NCBI RefSeq assembly: GCF_022095615.2
Contig: NZ_CP155559.1
Location: forward strand, 2,167,501 to 2,231,500
Length of the DNA: 64,000 nucleotides
DNA from: Bacillus thuringiensis
Lineage (GTDB): Bacteria > Bacillota > Bacilli > Bacillales > Bacillaceae_G
Direction: 5' to 3'
The notes beneath the pieces were generated by a model. That model did no database searches and had not been told where the DNA came from. It saw only the letters and a program-made list of their open reading frames with translations. The position numbers were made by a program, and so were the translations under genes. Shown in pieces: positions 54,638-63,248 of this stretch. The stretch's first letter is position 1, and each line of letters begins with the position of its first letter.

Positions 54638-55534
54638 TTGCAATTTACTCAATTTAAAATAATTGAAGCAGCCAAAGAAGGAAGAAAAAAAGTTCATCCA
54701 GTATTCGCTGTTATACTTGCAATTGTATTTTTAACGTTAGGTGAATTGTTCATGTTATTTATGTTGTTTTTACCGAAAACAGAAACACTTTTAATGAAGG
54801 CAATTTATAGCGATATTGAGATGATATTGACGTTTGGCGGAGCTATATTTTTTGTTTTTTTATGGATCAGATTCGTAGAAAAAAGATCAATTTCATCTAT
54901 TGGCTTTTGGAGTAATCAGTGGATAAGAAAATATTTGAAAGGTGCATTAATAGGTTTTGTTTTCATTTCAATACCAGTTATGCTCCTTTTATTAACAGGA
55001 AATGTACAACTACAAATGCAACAAATTACATCAACCGCTATACTTGGGATTGTGGGATCTTTAGTTGCTTTTTTAATACAAGGTGCGACAGAAGAAATTG
55101 TTGTTAGAGGGTGGTTATTTCCAGTTCTTTCTGTTAGAAGCCGTATATGGGTCGGGATTGTTGTGACTTCTTTTTTATTTGGTTTTCTTCATTTACTAAA
55201 TCCAGGTATTACAATTCTTTCAATATCGAATATAATATTAGTTGGTGTGTTTGCAGCTTTTTACGTTTTGAAAGATAGTAGTCTTTGGGGCATATGCGCA
55301 TGGCATTCCATTTGGAATTGGGCACAATATAATGTTTTCGGTTTTGCAGTTAGTGGAATGACAATGTACTCTACACCACTTTTTAAACCTGTAACAAACG
55401 GAGGGGAATCCCTTCATGGAGGCTCGTTCGGAATTGAGGGGAGTATCATAACAACAATAATGCTTTCTATCGCTTCAATTATTTTATGGAGACAGTTGTG
55501 GGGGAGGAAAGCGAAACAAGGGAATTTAAGTTAA
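54638..55534 (+). CDS. CPBP-family intramembrane metalloprotease
   Basis: This 298-residue protein has about eight helices of the CaaX protease and bacteriocin-processing (CPBP/Abi) family. The catalytic motif is EEIVVRG (Glu152, Glu153, Arg157), with His185 (FLHLL) and the final His223 and Asn227 (WHSIWN). Such proteins cleave membrane substrates or confer bacteriocin self-immunity. TTG 54638 follows AAGGAGG. The following kinase gene starts 18 nt after its stop. Confidence 0.9.
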   Translation: MQFTQFKIIEAAKEGRKKVHPVFAVILAIVFLTLGELFMLFMLFLPKTETLLMKAIYSDIEMILTFGGAIFFVFLWIRFVEKRSISSIGFWSNQWIRKYLKGALIGFVFISIPVMLLLLTGNVQLQMQQITSTAILGIVGSLVAFLIQGATEEIVVRGWLFPVLSVRSRIWVGIVVTSFLFGFLHLLNPGITILSISNIILVGVFAAFYVLKDSSLWGICAWHSIWNWAQYNVFGFAVSGMTMYSTPLFKPVTNGGESLHGGSFGIEGSIITTIMLSIASIILWRQLWGRKAKQGNLS

Positions 55535-55551
55535 TGAAAGTGGGAGAAACT

Positions 55552-56193
55552 ATGGGGATTATAGCGTTTGAGGGAGCAAGTGCGGTTGGTAAGAGCACAA
55601 CGTGTCGGGAGTTAGAAAAGAATTATGGTGCTTATATTATACCCGAAGTGAATTTTTTATTTGAAAGACCAAAAAATGAGCACAGAACATGGTATTTTGA
55701 AAAACAAGTAGAGCGCTGGAATATAGCAATGCAGAAATCGAAGCAATATGAAATAGTAATACTTGATGGCGACATTTATCAACCACTTAGTTATAATTGG
55801 TGTTTCCATTTTGAAATATTTGATCAGCCATTATCTTTAATAGAAAACTTTTATAAAGAAAAGCTGGTCAATAGGGAAATTGGTTTTCCTGATCAATATT
55901 TTTATTTATATACGAATGATGAAGAGCTGAGAAAACGGAAAGAATCTGACGAGACAAAAAGAAGAAGAAACTTTGAAAAACATTTACATATATCCAAATC
56001 GTTTCAACGCTATTATGAAAATTTAAATGCCGTTACAGACGGATACTGCAAAGTGATCGAAGCAAAAAGTGTAAAATCGAATGAATTAGAAATTGTAAAT
56101 AATTTAAACAGTTTAAATGTTTGTGAAGAGAGCCGTTTTGATGTTTCGAAGTTAGATGCGATTACGAAGTGGTTAAAAGAACATCGTGCATAA
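55552..56193 (+). CDS. P-loop kinase-like protein
   Basis: This is a 213-residue protein of the AAA_18/thymidylate-kinase-like superfamily. Walker A is EGASAVGKSTT (residues 7-17), a LID-like basic segment is ETKRRRNFEKH (about 145), and the Walker-B-like LDGDIY lies near 68. It probably phosphorylates a small molecule, and chloramphenicol-phosphotransferase-like and nucleoside-kinase-like members exist. ATG 55552 has GGGAG 6 nt upstream; the longer frame from 55486 overlaps the CPBP gene. Possibly co-transcribed with it. Confidence 0.82.
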   Translation: MGIIAFEGASAVGKSTTCRELEKNYGAYIIPEVNFLFERPKNEHRTWYFEKQVERWNIAMQKSKQYEIVILDGDIYQPLSYNWCFHFEIFDQPLSLIENFYKEKLVNREIGFPDQYFYLYTNDEELRKRKESDETKRRRNFEKHLHISKSFQRYYENLNAVTDGYCKVIEAKSVKSNELEIVNNLNSLNVCEESRFDVSKLDAITKWLKEHRA

Positions 56194-56231
56194 AAACAAC
56201 GAGTACCTTATAAGGCACTCGTTGTTTTTAT
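56193..56231 (+). terminator. Intrinsic terminator
   Basis: AAAAACAACGAGT and ACTCGTTGTTTTT form a 13-bp stem around an internal CCTTATAAGG, immediately after the kinase gene. Confidence 0.92.
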
Positions 56232-56649
56232 TTGTATTATATATTGATTTTAAAATTTATAAGTTTATTTTTTCATTTTTCTTAATAGCATTAGCATATT
56301 TAGCTAGAAAGAGCTGAGAAGGATAAACTGGTATACAATAAACTCATATTTATTCATCTCATTTATATTTAGGCTAACATATATTTTTAAAATTTAAAAC
56401 GAAATGCTTAGAGGTAGATTTGTATAAAAAAAGATGGGGTATTTTGACAGAATAATCTTTCAATTAACAATAGAAAGAAATATAATATAAGGAAATATAT
56501 ATGTGTGTCAGGAAATAGTAAATATGTAATAAATGAAAATGAGACTTGAATTGAGGCGAAAAAATAGGTAGAGATTAACTACCTGCAAAAGCTTAGTTGG
56601 TTCAACCTATAATCAATATTTCGAGTTATTATTTGTGAAAGGAGAATAA
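56232..56649. other. Gene-free AT-rich spacer
   Basis: I see no intact gene, no strong hairpin and no repeat in this stretch. It runs up to the HAD remnant. Confidence 0.5.
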
Positions 56650-56749
56650 ATGTAAGTATAAAAAAATTATTATTTCAGATCTTGATGGGACTTTATTAAG
56701 AAGTGATAAAACAATTTCAGAAAGTGAAAGTTATGTTTATGTAAAATAG
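56650..56749 (+). pseudogene. Remnant of a Cof-type HAD phosphatase
   Basis: AAAGGAG and ATG (56650) are followed by an extra T at 56653. Without it the frame would be M, then KYKKIIISDLDGTLLRSDK and on to TAG at 56747-56749. SDLDGTLL is the catalytic Asp-x-Asp-Gly-Thr motif of Cof/HAD hydrolases such as YwpJ and YitU. The remnant breaks off after about 32 codons, so both a frameshift and loss of the rest have happened. Confidence 0.65.
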
Positions 56750-56859
56750 TATGAAAAAATAAATTGCAGTAGGCTAGTAGGCTGCGAAAAAAAGAGATGC
56801 TGCATCTGTTTTTGATAAATAGATATTATGAATGGGATATGTGGGAGGAAATAAGCAAG

Positions 56860-57465
56860 ATGAAAACATTATTTAAAATAATAGGTATTTTAGCTGGTAT
56901 GGCGGTAATCGGTGTAGGTTTAACATATGGTATGCTGTATTATTTGAATAATAGTAAACCAGCTGCGAAAAAGGCATCACCAGCCGCTCCAGCAATAGAA
57001 GTGCTAGCTGATAGTAATGTAAAAGCTGAAGATGCAAAGCTTTTAGAAAATGGCAATCATTCATTACCGAATAGCGGTTTTAATAAAAATTTCAAATGGA
57101 CAGATGAGAACATACAAACAGCATTACATGAAATGGCACATCAAAAAACGAAAGCTGATCAAAAGTGGGGCTATATTTTTATCACACAAGAACGTATTGA
57201 AAGTTTACTTGATATTGTAAAGAGCAATGATTTAGTACAAGGAAATACATATGCAGACATTTTAGAGAGATGGAAACAAGGGAAATATGAAAAGATGGAC
57301 GCAGATCACAATAAGATTTGGAAATTACAAAGCGGGAATTTAGGTGAAGGAAAAGGGGTAATGTCAGAAGCGGAACAAAAAGAGTTAATTAATCAAGTGT
57401 TTATGCAAAAAGGTACATATTCGGGTAGTCAATTAATTGCAGGTGGGGGACAGACTAATAAATAA
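56860..57465 (+). CDS. Membrane-anchored DUF6241 protein
   Basis: This 201-residue protein has an N-terminal helix (about 5-27: KIIGILAGMAVIGVGLTYGM) followed by an Ala/Pro-rich linker and a soluble domain beginning near NKNFKWTDENIQTALHEMAHQK. It contains the DUF6241-type ITQERIESLLDIVKSND. Probably anchored with its C-terminus outside. Function unknown. ATG 56860 is chosen for the GGGAGG site. A terminator follows. Confidence 0.78.
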   Translation: MKTLFKIIGILAGMAVIGVGLTYGMLYYLNNSKPAAKKASPAAPAIEVLADSNVKAEDAKLLENGNHSLPNSGFNKNFKWTDENIQTALHEMAHQKTKADQKWGYIFITQERIESLLDIVKSNDLVQGNTYADILERWKQGKYEKMDADHNKIWKLQSGNLGEGKGVMSEAEQKELINQVFMQKGTYSGSQLIAGGGQTNK

Positions 57466-57476
57466 GATAACATTGG

Positions 57477-57513
57477 AAGAGAGTAAGTGCTTATTAGGCA
57501 GTTACTCTTTTTT
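57477..57513 (+). terminator. Intrinsic terminator
   Basis: AAGAGAGTAAGTGC pairs with GCAGTTACTCTT (imperfect at the loop end) and is followed by TTTT. Confidence 0.75.
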
Positions 57514-57524
57514 GTGTGCACCTT

Positions 57525-58391
57525 TTAGTCTCGCTCTAGTAAGGAAAGAAACGATTGTAAAACGGGTGAAATCCATCTAGATTTATGATAGATTACATGA
57601 CTTTGAATAACTGATGGAGTTTCAATAGGCTGATAACAGAGTTGTTCTTTTTGACAACTTTCTTGTACAACGATGTGAGGAAGAATTGAAATCCCTAACT
57701 CACACATAACGGATTGTTTAATGACTTCAACATTGGAAGTTTCAAATGTTTTAGCTGGAATATTGCCGCTTTGACGTAAAAAACGATCTACCATTGGTCT
57801 ATAGCCGCAGCTTTGTTCAGTAAAAATAAACTGAGTATCTTTTAATAAACAAAATGGATTGGCGTGTGTAGAGTAATGGGGAGGTAAAATCCATCCAAAT
57901 GTTTCATTACTAAAAGTACGCGTAATAAAATCATTATGTTCCATACTTTCTCCAATTATGAAAATAACATCTGTTTCTTCTTCACGTAATTTTTGTAATG
58001 CTTGTTCATTTGTGTTTGTTTCAAGTACGATATTTACTTTCGGGTTTTTCTGTTTGTAAATACGTAATAATTGTGGTAAACGGTACACTGCTAATGATTC
58101 GTTTGATGTAATACTCAATGTACCTTCTAATTGATCGGTATTTTGAGGGATTTCTTGTGCTTTTGCGTAAATTGCAAGTAATTCTAAAGCATAAGGATGA
58201 AATTGATGACCTGCTTTTGTAAGAAGTATTTTTTTCCCTAACCGATCGAAAAGAGGGAGATGTAAATCGTTTTCTAATGCTTTCATATGCGCTGTTACAG
58301 TAGATTGCGCATACCCTAACGCTTGAGCAGCTTTAGAAAAACTACCGTGCTTTACAATGGCACAAAATGTTTTAACGTGTCTCATTTCCAT
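57525..58391 (-). CDS. LysR-family transcriptional regulator
   Basis: This is a 288-residue LTTR. The N-terminal winged helix-turn-helix (MEMRHVKTFCAIVKHGSFSK, then AAQALGYAQSTVTAHMKALE) is followed by the two-lobed effector domain with the SITSNESLAVYRLP start. ATG 58391 is preferred because GAGGGA lies 6 nt upstream. It is divergent from the aspartate-semialdehyde dehydrogenase gene, which starts 129 nt away, so that gene is the likely target. The effector is unknown. Confidence 0.93.
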   Translation of the reverse strand: MEMRHVKTFCAIVKHGSFSKAAQALGYAQSTVTAHMKALENDLHLPLFDRLGKKILLTKAGHQFHPYALELLAIYAKAQEIPQNTDQLEGTLSITSNESLAVYRLPQLLRIYKQKNPKVNIVLETNTNEQALQKLREEETDVIFIIGESMEHNDFITRTFSNETFGWILPPHYSTHANPFCLLKDTQFIFTEQSCGYRPMVDRFLRQSGNIPAKTFETSNVEVIKQSVMCELGISILPHIVVQESCQKEQLCYQPIETPSVIQSHVIYHKSRWISPVLQSFLSLLERD

Positions 58392-58520
58392 AAGCGATCC
58401 CTCTTTTATTATCATGATTTGTGAATGATTATATCATGTATTTCAATTTTCCGAATGGTTAAATTCTTTATAAAATAAAATTGTAGAAATATTCATTTAA
58501 GTGATATTGGAGGAGAAAAG

Positions 58521-59564
58521 ATGATTGAAAAGGGTTATCATGTAGCTGTTGTGGGTGCTACAGGTGCAGTTGGGCAGAAAATTATTGAATTGTTAGAGAA
58601 AGAAACTAAATTTAATATAGTTGAAGTTACATTGCTTTCGTCAAACCGATCGGCTGGTAAGATAGTACAATTTAAGGGGCGAGAGCTCATTATAAAAGAA
58701 GCAAAAACAACTAGCTTTGAAGGTGTGGATATTGCCTTTTTTAGCGCTGGAGGAGAAGTTTCTAGACAATTTGTGAATCATGCAGTGTCTAGTGGTGCAA
58801 TCGTAATTGACAACACGAGTGAATACCGAATGGCGCATGATGTACCGCTCGTTGTTCCAGAAGTAAATGCGCACACTTTAAAGGATCATAAAGGTATTAT
58901 AGCAGTTCCGAATTGTTCAGCATTACAGATGGTGACGGCACTTCAACCAATTCGAAAAGCATTTGGAGTGGAACGAATTATTGTTTCCACATACCAAGCT
59001 GTGTCAGGTTCGGGAATTCATGCGATTCATGAATTAAAAGAACAGGCTAAGTCAATACTTGCAGGTGAAGAGGTTGAGAGCACTATATTACCAGTGAAGA
59101 AAGATAAAAAGCATTATCCAATTGCGTTTAATGTATTGCCTCAAGTAGACATATTCACTGATAATGATTTCACCTTTGAAGAAGTAAAGATGATTCAAGA
59201 AACGAAGAAAATTTTAGAAGACCCAAACCTGAAAATGGCAGCTACTTGTGTGCGTGTTCCGGTTGTATCAGGTCATTCAGAATCGGTTTATATTGAACTT
59301 GAAAAAGAAGCAACTGTTGCAGAAATAAGAGCAGTGTTGCTGGATGCATCAGGTGTTGTATTACAAGATAACCCAAGTGAACAGTTGTATCCAATGCCAT
59401 TATATGCAGAAGGGAAAATAGATACATTTGTCGGGAGAATTAGAAAGGATCCTGATATACCAAACGGATTCCATCTTTGGATCGTTTCCGATAATTTATT
59501 AAAAGGTGCGGCTTGGAACTCGGTTCAAATTGCAGAAACGATAGTGGAAGAGGGAATCATTTAG
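58521..59564 (+). CDS. Aspartate-semialdehyde dehydrogenase, second type
   Basis: This 347-residue NADP-dependent enzyme would reduce aspartyl phosphate to aspartate semialdehyde in lysine/threonine/methionine synthesis. The dinucleotide motif is VVGATGAVGQKIIELL. The catalytic cysteine is in VPNCSALQM (Cys132), where most family members have NPNCST. The later motif PVVSGHSESVYIEL matches. Having a divergent LysR regulator and no diaminopimelate neighbours suggests a specialised copy rather than the housekeeping asd. GGAGGAG precedes the ATG. Confidence 0.88.
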   Translation: MIEKGYHVAVVGATGAVGQKIIELLEKETKFNIVEVTLLSSNRSAGKIVQFKGRELIIKEAKTTSFEGVDIAFFSAGGEVSRQFVNHAVSSGAIVIDNTSEYRMAHDVPLVVPEVNAHTLKDHKGIIAVPNCSALQMVTALQPIRKAFGVERIIVSTYQAVSGSGIHAIHELKEQAKSILAGEEVESTILPVKKDKKHYPIAFNVLPQVDIFTDNDFTFEEVKMIQETKKILEDPNLKMAATCVRVPVVSGHSESVYIELEKEATVAEIRAVLLDASGVVLQDNPSEQLYPMPLYAEGKIDTFVGRIRKDPDIPNGFHLWIVSDNLLKGAAWNSVQIAETIVEEGII

Positions 59565-59571
59565 TATTAAG

Positions 59572-59612
59572 AAAACTAAGGAACTGTTAATGATTACAGT
59601 TTCCTAGTTTTT
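59572..59612 (+). terminator. Intrinsic terminator
   Basis: AAAACTAAGGAACTGT pairs with ACAGTTTCCTAGTTTT (one bulge) around TAATGATT. Confidence 0.8.
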
Positions 59613-59714
59613 ATTTTATCCCAGCCACATTTGATTTGAAAGACAGTAAAAAACATCAAGAATGTATAAAATTTATTTGGTACGATATGGATAAATTCAA
59701 TAAGGAGGAATTAG

Positions 59715-60821
59715 ATGTATCAAGTAAAGGGGTATTTTTCATCGCTAACAGGAAGTCATTATGAAATCGGTAAGCAACAAGGGGAGTTTGTGAAACAAAA
59801 TCCTTATCTCATTCCACAATTTATACAGAAAGAAAACTTAATATCGCATCACCATTGGACTGAATCCAGAAATATATTACATAAATATTGTCCTGGAATT
59901 AATGAAGAAATTGAAGGTTTTTGTGAAGTGTTGAAAATTCCTGCTAAACATATGATGTATTATTATCAAACGTTATTAAAAGCAGGATGTAGTCATTGTG
60001 TCGTATTACCTAAAAAGACAGATTTAAAGCATACCTATGTATTAAGAAACTATGATTTGTCACCAAAAATAGATGATATGCGTTTTTGTTCAACTCATGT
60101 TGAAGGTGCGTATGCACATAGTGGTTTTTCTACTCAATATTTTGGCCGAACGGAAGGGATTAACGAGCATGGATTAGCTGTTACATTTTCAGCATGTGGT
60201 CAACCAGTAGGAAATATTGAGGGGCTGCGAAAGCCAGTATTAAGTGGTTTACAATGTTTTGCGGTAATTCGAGTGTTATTGGAGAAATGCAAAAATGTAC
60301 AGGAGGCTAAGTCACTAATAGAAGAAATACCGATTGCTAGTAATATTAATCTAATAGTAGCAGATCCATTAGACGCAGCGCGTATTGAAATATTTGACGG
60401 GTATAAATCAATAACTCCAATTGATGAGGAAAACCAAGATTTTATCGTATCAACAAACCATGCAATCAGTTTACCTATTCAAAAACTGAGTAATAGAAGA
60501 TTAGAACAATCTACAAACAGATATCACACATTGTATGAATATTTAAATCGAAATGAACTAGTGAGTCTGGAGTCTTTAAAAGGATTAGTAGAAAAAGAAT
60601 ATCCTGCTGGGCTGACAGTACATAATTATGAAGAATGGTTTGGAACTTTGCATTCTGTCTTATTTGATTTACATAATCGTACAATGAAGATTTGTTTCGG
60701 ATCACCAATTTTAAACGACTGGTACTCGTTGGAAGTTGGAGGAAGTCTTTTATTTTCTGAAGTAAATGTGAAATTTAAAAATAAAACGTATGCTGACTTT
60801 TGGAGAGAAGAGTATAATTAA
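59715..60821 (+). CDS. C45-family autoproteolytic acyltransferase/hydrolase
   Basis: This is a 368-residue Ntn-hydrolase related to acyl-CoA:6-aminopenicillanate acyltransferase. The likely nucleophile is Cys92 in KAGCSHCVVLP, the point where C45 enzymes cleave themselves. Typical following blocks are TYVLRNYDL, GINEHGLAVTFSACG and FIVSTNHAI. It would hydrolyse or transfer an acyl amide; the substrate is not predictable. AAGGAGG precedes the ATG. Single gene. Confidence 0.88.
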   Translation: MYQVKGYFSSLTGSHYEIGKQQGEFVKQNPYLIPQFIQKENLISHHHWTESRNILHKYCPGINEEIEGFCEVLKIPAKHMMYYYQTLLKAGCSHCVVLPKKTDLKHTYVLRNYDLSPKIDDMRFCSTHVEGAYAHSGFSTQYFGRTEGINEHGLAVTFSACGQPVGNIEGLRKPVLSGLQCFAVIRVLLEKCKNVQEAKSLIEEIPIASNINLIVADPLDAARIEIFDGYKSITPIDEENQDFIVSTNHAISLPIQKLSNRRLEQSTNRYHTLYEYLNRNELVSLESLKGLVEKEYPAGLTVHNYEEWFGTLHSVLFDLHNRTMKICFGSPILNDWYSLEVGGSLLFSEVNVKFKNKTYADFWREEYN

Positions 60822-60886
60822 TTGATTCAAAAAGAACAAATGAGATAAAATGGTAATAGTAAGGTATATTAGGGGAGGTAGTGCCA

Positions 60887-61150
60887 TTGCTAAAAGTAGT
60901 GTTACCGATTGTTCTTATCTTATTTGTTTTCGTTTTAATGTATATTACTTATGAAAAAAGAAAAAAAGCAGGGGTAAAAGGATTGAAGAGTGCGTTAACT
61001 TCAATTTGTTTCTTTACACTAGCAATCTTAAATTCACTTGCATATTGGTTAAACTTTGGCGGCATTTTTATTTGGTTAATTTCAATTGTTTTATTGCTCG
61101 TGGGGGCATATTTTACGAAATATATTCCAATTTCCAAAAAGGTACACTGA
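60887..61150 (+). CDS. Small three-helix membrane protein
   Basis: This 87-residue protein has three hydrophobic helices: LKVVLPIVLILFVFVLMYIT, then SALTSICFFTLAILNSLAYW, and IFIWLISIVLLLVGAYFTKY. Basic residues lie between the first two helices. TTG 60887 is preferred over GTG 60881 because GGGGAGG is 8 nt upstream of TTG and only 2 nt from GTG. No family recognised. Confidence 0.65.
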   Translation: MLKVVLPIVLILFVFVLMYITYEKRKKAGVKGLKSALTSICFFTLAILNSLAYWLNFGGIFIWLISIVLLLVGAYFTKYIPISKKVH

Positions 61151-61177
61151 AATTTATAGATAATGCTTTATTTCATT

Positions 61178-61236
61178 ATGAAAAGAGATTATTCTACTAA
61201 GTCGTTGTGAAACGGTTTCATAGGATAATCTCTTTT
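61178..61236. terminator. Hairpin terminator between convergent genes
   Basis: AAAAGAGATTATTCTA and TAGGATAATCTCTTTT pair over 16 positions with one wobble around a long loop. It can serve both strands. Confidence 0.75.
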
Positions 61237-61242
61237 GTTCGT

Positions 61243-62145
61243 TTAGCTTTGTAAAGAACGAACTGTTCTTTTTAGTTGTTCAATAAATTCTCGAGTTGCA
61301 GCGCACATATATTTATCTTTTCTATAAATAAGTCCTATTTCAATTGTTGGAGTAGGATTTTCTATTTTGATAGCTTGAATGTTTTCGTTTTGCAGAAAGT
61401 CTATATAAGGTTTTGGTAATACTGTAATTCCCATTCCTTTTGAAACCATTTGGATTAAAGATTCCATCGTACTAATTTCTAAAATTGGTTTTGGTTTAAA
61501 GTTGAATTTTTGACAATGTGATGTAATTAATTCGGTTAAAAAGAAATTTTTAGGTAAAAGAATTAAAGGGTAGTTCTGTAATTCAGCAATAGATACATGA
61601 TTATGTTCAGCTAATTGATGACCGGTTGGTACGACTAATGTAAGCTCACTTTTGTATAGAGGGGTAGAAATAATCTCTTTATCTTGCATCGGGAGAAATG
61701 TAATGCCAATATCTAGTTCGTTTTGTAATAATTTTTCACGAATATCTCCTGTACGAAGTCCTAATACAGAAAGTTCTATATTGGGATATAAATGATTGAA
61801 ATTTAAAATAGCTGAGGGTAGTAAATAATTTACTACGGTTAGCAATGATCCTATTGTTAAGGAACCTTGCTGTAATCCGTTTAAGTCTTGAATAGCAGAA
61901 CGAGCTTGTTCAACTTCATGAAATATGGTTTTACTATGTAATAATAAAATCCTTCCTGCGTCAGTTAAAGATATTCTTTTACCAATGCGATCGAAAAGAG
62001 GCATTCCTACTTCATGTTCTAATGCACGTATTTGTTGACTTAGTGAAGGTTGTGAAATATTTAATTTCTCAGCTGCTTTTGTGAAATGCAATTCTTTTGA
62101 AACAGCTAAAAAATATTCAAGTTGTCGTAATTCGATTGGGATCAC
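61243..62145 (-). CDS. LysR-family transcriptional regulator
   Basis: This regulator is about 300 residues. Its N-terminal helix-turn-helix domain has ELRQLEYFLAVSKELHFTKA then AAEKLNISQPSLSQQIRALE, in the CynR/BudR style, followed by a two-lobed effector domain. The start is uncertain. GTG 62145 lies inside the SD-like GAGGTGAT, leaving no spacing, and the codon ATC at 62136 (Ile-Glu-Leu-Arg, where homologues start Met-Glu-Leu-Arg) has ideal SD spacing. An ATC start is rare but should be considered. A perfect palindrome lies just upstream, a probable autoregulation site. Confidence 0.9.
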   Translation of the reverse strand: MIPIELRQLEYFLAVSKELHFTKAAEKLNISQPSLSQQIRALEHEVGMPLFDRIGKRISLTDAGRILLLHSKTIFHEVEQARSAIQDLNGLQQGSLTIGSLLTVVNYLLPSAILNFNHLYPNIELSVLGLRTGDIREKLLQNELDIGITFLPMQDKEIISTPLYKSELTLVVPTGHQLAEHNHVSIAELQNYPLILLPKNFFLTELITSHCQKFNFKPKPILEISTMESLIQMVSKGMGITVLPKPYIDFLQNENIQAIKIENPTPTIEIGLIYRKDKYMCAATREFIEQLKRTVRSLQS

Positions 62146-62154
62146 CTCAAGTAT

Positions 62155-62177
62155 AATGATAGGTTTTACCTATCATT
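62155..62177. promoter_or_regulatory. LysR-type operator palindrome
   Basis: AATGATAGGT-TTT-ACCTATCATT is a perfect 10-bp inverted repeat. Inside it, ATAGG-N5-CCTAT contains the T-N11-A LysR box. It lies 10 nt before the LysR gene and about 125 nt before the MOSC gene in the opposite direction. Confidence 0.8.
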
Positions 62178-62301
62178 ATTATATAAATAATTGGATTGAA
62201 CAATGATTTTTTAGGTTTTATAATCATCTTTATATAAAAGAGATAGTAGTGAAAATATATCGAGAGAAAATAAATGGAACCCCCTTAAAGGAGGAAATAG
62301 A

Positions 62302-62988
62302 ATGGCTAATGAATATCAATTATTATCTTTAAATATAGGGTTACCGAAAGAGGTTACATATGGCGGAAAGGTAATTCATACAGGCATAAATAAGGAACAA
62401 GTAAAGGTATCGGTATTTTTATCCTTTGTAAAATTTAATGGAGATGGTCAAGCGGATTTAGTTCATCATGGTGGAGTAGATAAGGCGGTTTGTGTGTATT
62501 CGGGAGAACATTACGGATATTGGGAAAAAGAGTTGAATCAAGAACTTGTATATGGAGCATTTGGAGAAAATATAACAATTAGTGGTATGTACGAAGAGGA
62601 TGTTTGTATTGGTGATACATTTCAAATTGGAGAAGCAATTGTACAAGTAACGCAGCCAAGACAACCTTGTTTTAAATTAGCTAAGAAATACAATATTCCA
62701 AAGTTACCACTATATTTTCAAGAAACAGGATATACAGGGTTTTATTTTCGTGTATTAAAAGAAGGGTGGGTATCACCTGTTGATACGTTAAAGTTAATGA
62801 AGTCTGATCCGAAAGGTGTGACAGTAGCATTTGCTAATCGTATCATGCATAAGGAAAAACAAAATATGGAAGGGGTAAAAAGAATCTTAGAAGTACATGC
62901 GCTTTCTGCTAGTTGGAGAAATACATTTGAAAAGCGAATCAAAGGAGAAGAAATTAATACGGAGGAAAGGCTAGAAGGAAAAAAATAA
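62302..62988 (+). CDS. MOSC domain protein (YiiM-like)
   Basis: This 228-residue molybdenum-cofactor sulfurase C-terminal domain protein is of the YiiM type. Signature blocks are VHHGGVDKAVCVYSGEHYGYW, FGENITISGM, and the conserved Cys in VTQPRQPCFKLAKKY (about residue 125). YiiM-like enzymes use molybdopterin cofactor to reduce N-hydroxylated compounds, by known relatives. It is divergent from the LysR gene with the palindrome between, so it may be the LysR target. AAAGGAGG precedes the ATG. Confidence 0.9.
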   Translation: MANEYQLLSLNIGLPKEVTYGGKVIHTGINKEQVKVSVFLSFVKFNGDGQADLVHHGGVDKAVCVYSGEHYGYWEKELNQELVYGAFGENITISGMYEEDVCIGDTFQIGEAIVQVTQPRQPCFKLAKKYNIPKLPLYFQETGYTGFYFRVLKEGWVSPVDTLKLMKSDPKGVTVAFANRIMHKEKQNMEGVKRILEVHALSASWRNTFEKRIKGEEINTEERLEGKK

Positions 62989-63248
62989 TAAAAAATTTTA
63001 TTTATAAATGGTGCATTTCTATTAGTAAAAACGACTTAGAAAGCACTATTTTTATATAATAAACTTATTAATATTCAAAAATCTTAATATTGTTTTATTC
63101 GACTTATTTTCGAATAGTCAAAACATAAAATTAATTAGACTCTTTTTTTATATTTTATGATAGTATATTGATTGGTAAGACCTATTACTTTAAGAGCAGG
63201 TTCTACAACTATATCTAATTTGATGGAATTAACGTATGGAGGGACAGC

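Noticed and set aside
61006..61200. Plus-strand 64-codon frame overlapping the three-helix protein gene
   Set aside because: It is in another frame of a gene with a good ribosome site, and it runs into the terminator hairpin.
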